Origin: Saprospiraceae bacterium
GTDB taxonomy: Bacteria; Bacteroidota; Bacteroidia; Chitinophagales; Saprospiraceae
Length of the DNA: 10,487 bases
Assembly: GCA_016715985.1 (NCBI GenBank)
Contig: JADJXD010000004.1
Location: 1-10,487, forward strand
Direction of reading: 5' to 3'
Of the stretch, positions 5,378 through 10,487 are shown piece by piece; positions within the stretch are counted from its first letter, which is position 1; every line of letters starts with the position of its first letter. The position numbers and the translations under genes were made by a program. The notes under the pieces were generated by a model that was given only the letters and a program-made list of their open reading frames with translations, was not told the origin of the DNA and searched no databases.

Positions 5378-6247
5378 ATGAATAAAATGAAAATTGCCTT
5401 TTTGTCCTCCGAAGCTGTTCCCTTTGCAAAAACCGGAGGACTTGCTGATGTGGCCGGTTCTCTTCCCGCTGCTCTTGCTGAACTTGGTTGTGAGGTCAAA
5501 GTTTTTATCCCAAAATATTCTTTTGTTGATGAAAGTAAATTCGGTTTGCATTACAATTGGAATGTTGGTGAAATGCTGATAAGAGTGAACGGACTTTTGA
5601 GATCTGTTCACTTGCATCAAACAAAACTCAATAGTTCTAATGTTGAAGTTAGCTTCATAGACTGCCCTCATTATTTTCATCGCGGTTTAATTTACACCAA
5701 CGATCTTGATGAAGATGAAAGATTCATTCTCTTCAGTAAAGGCGTCATTGAATCTCTGCAAAGATTACATTGGAAGCCCGATGTAATTCATTGTAATGAT
5801 TGGCAAACCGGTTTGGTGCCCTTGTTTATTAAGGATAATTACAGTTGGGATAGAATGTTTGATCATACTGCAACATTGTTCACCATTCACAATATTGGAT
5901 ATCAAGGAAGATTTTCAAAGTCGGCTCTTCTAAGCGCAGAAATACGCGGCAATTTATTTTATCCCGGAGGACCCGTTGAATTCGAAGATTCAGTGTCTTT
6001 TATGAAAACAGGAATTCTTTTTTCCGATATGATTAACACTGTAAGCAAAACTTATGCGCACGAAATACTTACTGCTGAGTACGGCGCGGGTCTTAACAAT
6101 GTTCTTTTACAAAGGAAAGATGATCTTTACGGAATTCTAAATGGTGTTGATTACATCACATGGAATCCAGAAACCGATAAACACCTTCCTTACAAGTATT
6201 CGAAATATAACTTGCTTGGTAAATACAAAAACAAAAGTTCCTGTTAG
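5378..6247 (+). CDS. glgA: Glycogen synthase (ADP-glucose), N-terminal part, frameshifted
   Basis: This is the GT5 catalytic domain of glycogen/starch synthase, which adds glucose from ADP-glucose to alpha-1,4-glucan in the cytosol. It reads MKIAFLSSEAVPFAKTGGLA from the second ATG (5387), the usual family start; ATG 5378 adds three residues. Neither has an SD. The ADP-glucose-binding K-x-G-G lysine is Lys18 (KTGGLADV, counted from ATG 5378). Other family blocks are VIHCNDWQTGLVP, ATLFTIHNIGYQGRF, INTVSKTYAHEI and GILNGVDYITWNPETD. The ORF leaves the family at its last few residues (after KYKNK) and stops at 6245-6247. The following frame picks up exactly where it stops: adding one A to the AAAA at 6233-6236 restores KYKNKKFLLEHFGIPF and a single 491-residue protein, close to the normal length of about 480. 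Confidence 0.92.
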   Translation: MNKMKIAFLSSEAVPFAKTGGLADVAGSLPAALAELGCEVKVFIPKYSFVDESKFGLHYNWNVGEMLIRVNGLLRSVHLHQTKLNSSNVEVSFIDCPHYFHRGLIYTNDLDEDERFILFSKGVIESLQRLHWKPDVIHCNDWQTGLVPLFIKDNYSWDRMFDHTATLFTIHNIGYQGRFSKSALLSAEIRGNLFYPGGPVEFEDSVSFMKTGILFSDMINTVSKTYAHEILTAEYGAGLNNVLLQRKDDLYGILNGVDYITWNPETDKHLPYKYSKYNLLGKYKNKSSC

Positions 6248-6852
6248 AACATTTCGGTATTCCATTTAATGAACATGTTCCGCTTATAGGAATTATTTCA
6301 AGAATGGTTAATCAAAAAGGGTTTGATATTTTTGCCGGGGCATTTCAGGATTTGATGATGCTCGATGCTCAATGGGTAATTCTCGGCAGCGGTGAAGATC
6401 GCTACGAAGAAATGTTCCGTAGCATTTCCCACGTATTATCAAATAAGGTTGCAACATACATCGGATTTAACAATGAACTCTCTCATCTAATTGAAGCTGC
6501 TTCAGATATGTTCTTGATGCCATCACGATATGAGCCGTGCGGATTAAACCAAATATACAGTATGAAATACGGAACGGTACCTATTGTTAGAAAAACCGGA
6601 GGGCTAGCCGACACAGTTCAAGATTGGGATGAAATGAATTATCACGGTTACGATACTGGAAATGGATTTTCATTTAACGATTATACAAACTATGCTTTGT
6701 TTACAACTGTACAAAGAGCCGTTAGCGCATTTCAACATAAAGATAACTGGAAGAAAATCCAATTAAATGGAATGAACAGAGACTACTCATGGAAAAACTC
6801 TGCGAAGGAATATATTGATCTATACGAAAAAGCGATTAAGAAGAGAAAATAA
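6238..6852 (+). CDS. glgA: Glycogen synthase (ADP-glucose), C-terminal part, frameshifted
   Basis: This is the GT-B C-terminal domain of the same synthase, in the -1 frame relative to the first part. It begins FLLEHFGIPFNEHVPLIGII and continues SRMVNQKGFDIFAGAF, WVILGSGEDRYEE, MFLMPSRYEPCGLNQIYSMK and GTVPIVRKTGGLADTV. The EPCGLNQ block carries the nucleotide-sugar-binding Glu, and KTGGLADTV is the usual bacterial ending of that site. ATG 6304 could start translation only inside the domain, so alone this fragment would be inactive. No canonical -1 slippery heptamer is present in frame at the junction (the A run is preceded by C), so a base-call error or a real null mutation is more likely than programmed shifting. 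No other glg genes lie in the window. Confidence 0.9.
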   Translation, partial: FLLEHFGIPFNEHVPLIGIISRMVNQKGFDIFAGAFQDLMMLDAQWVILGSGEDRYEEMFRSISHVLSNKVATYIGFNNELSHLIEAASDMFLMPSRYEPCGLNQIYSMKYGTVPIVRKTGGLADTVQDWDEMNYHGYDTGNGFSFNDYTNYALFTTVQRAVSAFQHKDNWKKIQLNGMNRDYSWKNSAKEYIDLYEKAIKKRK

Positions 6853-6856
6853 AACG

Positions 6857-6884
6857 GTGGGACAGACATTCCTGTCTGTCCCAC
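6857..6884. terminator. Perfect 12-bp hairpin between convergent genes
   Basis: GTGGGACAGACA, loop TTCC, TGTCTGTCCCAC: 12 pairs without a mismatch, starting 5 bases after the glgA stop and ending 18 bases from the stop of the minus-strand gene at 6903. It would be a strong bidirectional stem. Only the minus strand has a somewhat T-rich tail (CGTTTTATTTT). The sequence looks like a dispersed repeat found in related genomes (recollection, unchecked). Confidence 0.65.
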
Positions 6885-6902
6885 AAAACGCAGAAAGAAA
6901 GA

Positions 6903-7328
6903 TTATGCAATTATTTCCTTCGGCTTATAAATAAGTGAAGTAACAATACCGAGTAAGATGCACTGTACCACACCAATTATAAACCACTGAAATATAAGTG
7001 AATACGGCAGCGGATACATTGCATAAGAACCATACGCATAAGTAAAGCTTACAAATAATGAAATATAAAATCCGTAACGAACACCCTCCATTAAACCCTT
7101 ATTCTGGTACCCTCTGACAAAAATAAGAACGAAGAAGAACGACCACACAAGATCGGAGAACCACATAATCCACATTTTACCTTGCATCTCTTCCATCGGA
7201 CGGAAAATTTTTCTTACTACTTCTTGCTCGTAACTCGAGGTCATCAGAACACCGTGAAAAAGATAGTTCGTAATCTCAAGAAGGATATACACCACGCCAA
7301 ATGCAATCAAGAATTTTTTAGTATTCAT
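6903..7328 (-). CDS. Small membrane protein of unknown function, four segments
   Basis: A 141-residue integral membrane protein. Hydrophobic segments lie at about 6-28 (FLIAFGVVYILLEITNYLF), 53-72 (MWIMWFSDLVWSFFFVLIFV), 84-105 and 112-135, with a soluble loop rich in charge and Met between the first two (YEQEVVRKIFRPMEEMQGKM). The pattern of an N-terminal 'N-Y-L-F-H-G' helix end, Trp-rich second helix and short YALP-like turn before the last helix recalls small DUF1761-like membrane proteins, but I do not assign it. Start ATG 7328 is backed by SD AAAAAAGG about 5 bases before it. It lies 64 bases downstream of the EamA transporter on the same strand and may be the last gene of that operon. 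Confidence 0.75.
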   Translation of the reverse strand: MNTKKFLIAFGVVYILLEITNYLFHGVLMTSSYEQEVVRKIFRPMEEMQGKMWIMWFSDLVWSFFFVLIFVRGYQNKGLMEGVRYGFYISLFVSFTYAYGSYAMYPLPYSLIFQWFIIGVVQCILLGIVTSLIYKPKEIIA

Positions 7329-7392
7329 GCAAACCTTTTTTGTTAATAAGTAATTATGGAGATCAATTTCGACGGTAATCTAACAATAGCAT

Positions 7393-8304
7393 TTATTTGT
7401 TGCTGTGAAGTAGGTCACGTAAGAATGTGCGAAAATTGAAATTTACGATAATTACACCCAGAGAAATGATAACTCCGCTTAAAATCATTATAAAAGTTAT
7501 TTCTTCCCGGAGCATAAGCCATGCGGCAAAAACCGTAACGAAGGGTTCAAAGTAGAGAAATGCACCGACTTTAACCGAATCCATTTCTTTCAGAGATTGC
7601 GCCCAGAGAACATAGGCAATTCCCGAGCAGAATATTCCAAGAAATAAAATAGCAAACCATCCTTTAGCGGATAACTCAATAACGGAATGAAATGCGGGTG
7701 AATTAATTGAAAAAGGTGAAATGATTATCGCCATCATTAGGAATAAAAATAAAATAGTAAGCAGCGGAGAATAAGATAAAGAGATTTTTTTATTAACAGC
7801 GGAATAAATGCTCCAGGTAAATGCGCTTGCAAGGATTAAAAAATCACCTTTGTTGGAAAGAAAATCAATTGATGAAAAATCTCCTTTACTCATCAGCAAC
7901 AACAAACCAAAGAATGCGAGAAGAATGCCAAAAATCCTAATTGGTGAAAGTGATTCCTTGAAAGTTATAAAACCAACAATTGCCATGAATATTGGCGCGG
8001 TTCCAATTATCCAGCCAGTGTTTGCGGCTGTTGTGAACTGCATGCCGGTTACTTGTATCCAAAGATGAAATGCGGCAATAACTGCAAGAATGAAAATATT
8101 TCTGTGATTTTTCCAGCTTAGCTTAAAACTCTTATGCGTATAAACTGCAAGAAACGATAATAAGATTGAAGCAAGAATTAATCTTAAAAATATTATTGTT
8201 AGCGGGGCAATTTCACTAAGCGCAATTTTTGTAGCAATAAACGAACAACCCCATAACACAACTGCTGTGAGCGGTTTCCAATAAGAAAGTAATTTTGCTT
8301 TCAC
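7393..8304 (-). CDS. EamA/DMT-family transporter
   Basis: A 303-residue inner-membrane permease of the drug/metabolite transporter superfamily with about ten membrane helices in two EamA repeats (about 10-140 and 150-292). Typical first-repeat features are AVVLWGCSFIATKIAL in helix 1, FLRLILASILL in helix 2 and FTTAANTGWIIGTAPIFMAI in helices 3-4. In the second repeat, GDFLILASAFTWSIYSAVNK and SVKVGAFLYFEPFVTVFAAW match the usual 'A..W..' and 'P....l.a' blocks. The substrate (export of amino acids or other metabolites) cannot be read from sequence. The start is GTG 8304, overlapping the TGA of the deaminase gene in a GTGA junction, with no clear SD, so translation is probably coupled to that gene. 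The last residues (FRTFLRDLLHSNK) form a cytosolic tail. Confidence 0.9.
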   Translation of the reverse strand: MKAKLLSYWKPLTAVVLWGCSFIATKIALSEIAPLTIIFLRLILASILLSFLAVYTHKSFKLSWKNHRNIFILAVIAAFHLWIQVTGMQFTTAANTGWIIGTAPIFMAIVGFITFKESLSPIRIFGILLAFFGLLLLMSKGDFSSIDFLSNKGDFLILASAFTWSIYSAVNKKISLSYSPLLTILFLFLMMAIIISPFSINSPAFHSVIELSAKGWFAILFLGIFCSGIAYVLWAQSLKEMDSVKVGAFLYFEPFVTVFAAWLMLREEITFIMILSGVIISLGVIIVNFNFRTFLRDLLHSNK

Positions 8305-8804
8305 CGAGATTTTTTGGTTTTCTTCGCCGAAGAGTATCCCTTAAGATCGTAATGAATTTCTTTTTCGGGCATGCTTAGCTTTACTATTTCAACATTTGAA
8401 TCCGAGTAAAATTTTGTTGCAAGTGTATCGTGATAATCCGAAAAAACAACAACACGATTTATACCTGCAGCAATTAAAGCTTTAGCACATGTTGTACAAG
8501 ACATGTTAGTGATGTATGCGGTTGATCCTTTAATATTTACCCCATGAGTAACTGCCTGTGTTAGTGCATTTATCTCAGCATGATTTGTTCTCACACAATG
8601 ATTATCCACAATCAAGCAGCCCTCATCTTCACAGTGAGGCAACCCCGGTAATGAGCCGTTGTATCCAGTTGCGAGAACAAATTTATCTTTCACAATTACA
8701 CAACCGCAATGCATTCGCGGGCAAGTTGATCTTTCCGATGCCAGCATTGCAAGCTTAAGAAAATATTCATCCCATAAAGGGCGTTTTTTTGTTTTGGTTT
8801 TCAT
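8301..8804 (-). CDS. dCMP/cytidine deaminase family protein (ComEB-like)
   Basis: A 167-residue cytosolic zinc deaminase, probably dCMP to dUMP, feeding dTMP synthesis. The N-terminal WDEYFLKLAMLASERSTCPR is the standard dCMP deaminase start. CGCVIVKDKFVLATGYNGS and LPGLPHCEDEGCLI form the nucleotide-binding and extra cysteine-rich region. HAEINAL holds the zinc ligand His75 and the catalytic Glu77. SCTTCAKALIAAGINRVV holds zinc ligands Cys103 and Cys106. The usual Pro before the first Cys (P-C-x-x-C) is Ser102 here; the ligands themselves are intact. The C-terminus is a basic tail (SSAKKTKKSR). Start ATG 8804 has a weak SD. It is first of the group that continues into the EamA gene. Symbol withheld: ComEB or generic dCMP deaminase cannot be separated. 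Confidence 0.88.
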   Translation of the reverse strand: MKTKTKKRPLWDEYFLKLAMLASERSTCPRMHCGCVIVKDKFVLATGYNGSLPGLPHCEDEGCLIVDNHCVRTNHAEINALTQAVTHGVNIKGSTAYITNMSCTTCAKALIAAGINRVVVFSDYHDTLATKFYSDSNVEIVKLSMPEKEIHYDLKGYSSAKKTKKSR

Positions 8805-8968
8805 ATATGCTTTTAATTTACATTCTATAATATGGATTTGAGGTGAGCAAAGTTATTAAAAAGTTTTCTAAGATAAACCCTTATTTTTATGAAAGGTATT
8901 GTTATAAATTAAATAAGAATCCAATTATCACTTGAATCATCTTACTAATAAAAAAATAAGGGAATTGT

Positions 8969-9358
8969 ATGAGCTATTACTTTAATAAAACAGTAAATGG
9001 AAGCTTTGACGACGTCATCACAAAAGTAACCGATGAGCTAAAAAAGGAAGGATTCGGCATACTCACAGAGATTGACGTAAAAGAGACGCTTAAGAAAAAG
9101 CTTGATGTTGATTTCAAGAAGTACAAAATTCTTGGGGCATGCAACCCGCCTTTTGCTTATGAGGCACTGAAAGCCGAGGATAAAATCGGGGCTATGCTTC
9201 CGTGCAATGTGGTGGTAATCGAGCAGGCACCAGGGCAAATTGAAGTTGCTGCTGTTAATCCCATTGCGTCAATGGCTGCAGTTGAAAATCCAGCGCTAGG
9301 CAAAGTTGCAAGCGAAGTTCAGAGTAAGCTGAAAAAAGTGGTTGATGGTTTAGTCTAG
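8969..9358 (+). CDS. DUF302 family protein
   Basis: A 129-residue soluble protein, no signal peptide, of the DUF302 family. Recognisable blocks: an N-terminal strand and long helix (FDDVITKVTDELKKEGFGIL), then EIDVKETLKKKLDVDFKKYK, the core GACNPPFAYEAL with Cys58, MLPCNVVVIEQ with Cys79, and a C-terminal helix. The two cysteines in GACNP and LPCN are the family's hallmark. Members are small single-domain proteins or fused to other domains; their role is not settled. Start ATG 8969 has a good SD, AAGGGAA (8958-8964). It diverges from the deaminase gene across 164 bases that must hold both promoters. It converges on the secreted protein gene, with hairpins between. Confidence 0.92.
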   Translation: MSYYFNKTVNGSFDDVITKVTDELKKEGFGILTEIDVKETLKKKLDVDFKKYKILGACNPPFAYEALKAEDKIGAMLPCNVVVIEQAPGQIEVAAVNPIASMAAVENPALGKVASEVQSKLKKVVDGLV

Positions 9359-9371
9359 GGTACTAGTTATC

Positions 9372-9420
9372 AAACCTTCGAGGTTTACGTAACGAATTAG
9401 CAATTGCAACCTCGTAGGTT
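9372..9420. terminator. Two small hairpins between convergent genes
   Basis: AAACCT-TCG-AGGTTT (9372-9386) and AACCT-CGT-AGGTT (9408-9420) share the same stem sequence with different loops, around a GCAATTGC palindrome (9400-9407). They lie 14 bases after the DUF302 stop and 11 bases from the stop at 9431, the place for a bidirectional terminator. The stems are short and no T run follows. Confidence 0.45.
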
Positions 9421-9430
9421 CCCGTACATA

Positions 9431-10487
9431 TCACAATCCAAAATATTTGATGATTGCCCTCATAACATCATTTCTTGCTTCAAGTTGCGTTATTGTTTCA
9501 AAAGGAAAGCCAAATACAACAACGCCATAATTATTCTTATAACCAATCGCGGCGCTATATTGATTCTCGCTGTAACGTAAAATTGTTTGAGCACCATTTT
9601 GCGGAGCAATAGCATCGGGGGCTTCAACTGCGTAAATGGAATCATTTAATTCAGCGCTGTACTTAAAGCTAGAAGGGTCTTTAAAAAAAGATGATCTTGT
9701 CTGAAAAACAGCCCCTGTTTTCGCAGCATGATCTGCAACAAGATTTAAGTGTAAAATATTTTTTGCGAACTCTATACTTTGTTCATCTCCGTTTGAAAAA
9801 AGATCTGAGCCGACATAAGCACCTGAAATGAACAGATTTTTTCCCTTAACTAAAAAGTTTGATAATTGCTTTTGGAGCTTTGCTGGAAATGCCTCAAACT
9901 GAATTCCATTCACCGAATCGGCGTAGGGTTTTTGCCAGTGCGTTTTCTTTTCTTCACCAAGGATCAAATCAACCATTTTATATTTTTTAAGATCGACTTG
10001 CTCATCCATAACTGCTTCATCACTTGATGAAACGAAAGAATAACCTGCATTCTTGATAGATAGCCCATGAACATATGGAAACTCAAAAGTGTTGCCAGCT
10101 ATTATTTTAGTTTCATAATCTGCATTGCTTGCCCCATGTCCCGGTGCATCATTGGAAACATATGGTGAATTTGGATTGAAATCGTACTGAGTACCTGTAA
10201 AATTTATATCGTACTTATCAGGAACACCAGCATCTAGAAAATTTGCAAAGCCGATGAACGAAGTGTCTTCAACGCTGGCGGGAGGTGCAATTCTATCGAA
10301 GCCATTTATTATCATAATTGGGTTTTTAGATTTGTCGGTTCTGCAAACAGACAGAATCTCAGATGGAAAACTTTCCCCGCCATCATTTACAGCGGTTACT
10401 TTGAAACTATAAATTTTTCCTTTGTCAATTTCCTTTATATATGAATTTTCTTCAACAAGAATTCCCTTATCAAATCCTCCGTCATTA
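9431..10487 (-). CDS. Secreted FnIII / xanthan-lyase-like protein, C-terminal part (runs off right edge)
   Basis: The minus frame is open from the window edge to TGA at 9431, giving 351 residues plus more beyond; the internal ATG at 10315 is not the real start. The edge part (IYSFKVTAVNDGGESFPSEI followed by LSVCRT) is a fibronectin type III domain. The next domain begins PIMIINGFDRIAPPASVEDT and carries APGHGASNADYETKIIAGNT, FPYVHGLSIKNAGYSFVSSS and LVKGKNLFISGAYVGSDLF. That domain is found at the end of large Bacteroidota proteins annotated as xanthan lyase, golvesin-C-like or N-acetylmuramoyl-amidase-linked, and looks like a Rossmann-type, ThuA/amidotransferase-like fold. Its activity is not established. 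The N-terminal catalytic part and signal peptide lie outside the window. No T9SS sorting domain is seen: it ends RNDVMRAIIKYFGL. Confidence 0.8.
   Translation of the reverse strand, partial: NDGGFDKGILVEENSYIKEIDKGKIYSFKVTAVNDGGESFPSEILSVCRTDKSKNPIMIINGFDRIAPPASVEDTSFIGFANFLDAGVPDKYDINFTGTQYDFNPNSPYVSNDAPGHGASNADYETKIIAGNTFEFPYVHGLSIKNAGYSFVSSSDEAVMDEQVDLKKYKMVDLILGEEKKTHWQKPYADSVNGIQFEAFPAKLQKQLSNFLVKGKNLFISGAYVGSDLFSNGDEQSIEFAKNILHLNLVADHAAKTGAVFQTRSSFFKDPSSFKYSAELNDSIYAVEAPDAIAPQNGAQTILRYSENQYSAAIGYKNNYGVVVFGFPFETITQLEARNDVMRAIIKYFGL

Noticed and set aside
5342..5680. Minus-strand 112-codon frame over the start of glgA
   Set aside because: It overlaps the highly conserved N-terminus of glgA and resembles no family.
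6225..6245. Programmed -1 frameshift in glgA
   Set aside because: No in-frame X-XXY-YYZ heptamer is present, since the A run is preceded by C. glgA is not known to use recoding.
8558..8841. Plus-strand frames opposite the deaminase gene
   Set aside because: They are shadows of a gene with intact zinc-binding motifs on the other strand.
1..10487. tRNA, rRNA, replication origin or phage genes
   Set aside because: No tRNA-like cloverleaf, rRNA segment, iteron cluster or phage structural gene was recognised on either strand.

Overview
The window is AT-rich with a mosaic of G+C content. It looks like a member of the Bacteroidota/Chlorobi group, most likely Ignavibacteria-like. The evidence is a Bacteroidota-type 'xanthan lyase/golvesin-like' secreted protein with an FnIII domain at the right edge, a GT5 glycogen synthase, many short palindromic repeats between genes, and Shine-Dalgarno sites that range from good to nearly absent. 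This placement is inference from family resemblance, not a phylogeny.

Left part (1-4266) is the accessory-looking part. A partial, unrecognised gene runs off the left edge on the minus strand. A gene-poor stretch follows, holding an AT palindrome, two imperfect hairpins and copy A of an 88-bp repeat. Then come four plus-strand genes: a GNA1162/DUF799-like lipoprotein (frameshifted, possibly preceded by a 9-codon leader ORF), a DUF2938 membrane protein, and two tandem DUF4386 membrane proteins. The first DUF4386 gene is visibly richer in G+C than its neighbours. The second carries a C-terminal tail that looks like the start of a truncated lipoprotein and ends inside a palindromic repeat. A repeat cluster follows: two copies of a hairpin module whose stems differ by a compensatory base pair, copy B of the 88-bp repeat, and a CCCGAT/ATCGGG hairpin. 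The 88-bp direct repeats bracket the four genes, which suggests an inserted or recombined cassette.

Middle part (4267-6902): an alpha/beta hydrolase (minus) faces away from glgA (plus), separated by about 320 bp. glgA is complete except for one missing base in an A run near 6233-6236, which splits it into two ORFs. A perfect 12-bp-stem hairpin lies between glgA and the convergent gene downstream.

Right part (6903-10487): a minus-strand group reads comEB-like dCMP/cytidine deaminase, EamA transporter (GTGA overlap), then a small membrane protein. A DUF302 gene diverges from it on the plus strand. It converges on a C-terminal fragment of a large secreted FnIII/xanthan-lyase-like protein that runs off the right edge, with two small hairpins between the stops.

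No rRNA, tRNA, CRISPR array, transposase or integrase was seen. The most interesting unexplained structure is the repeat system at 540-700 and 3787-4220 that brackets the membrane-protein cassette. Two independent frameshifts suggest either base-calling errors or real gene decay.
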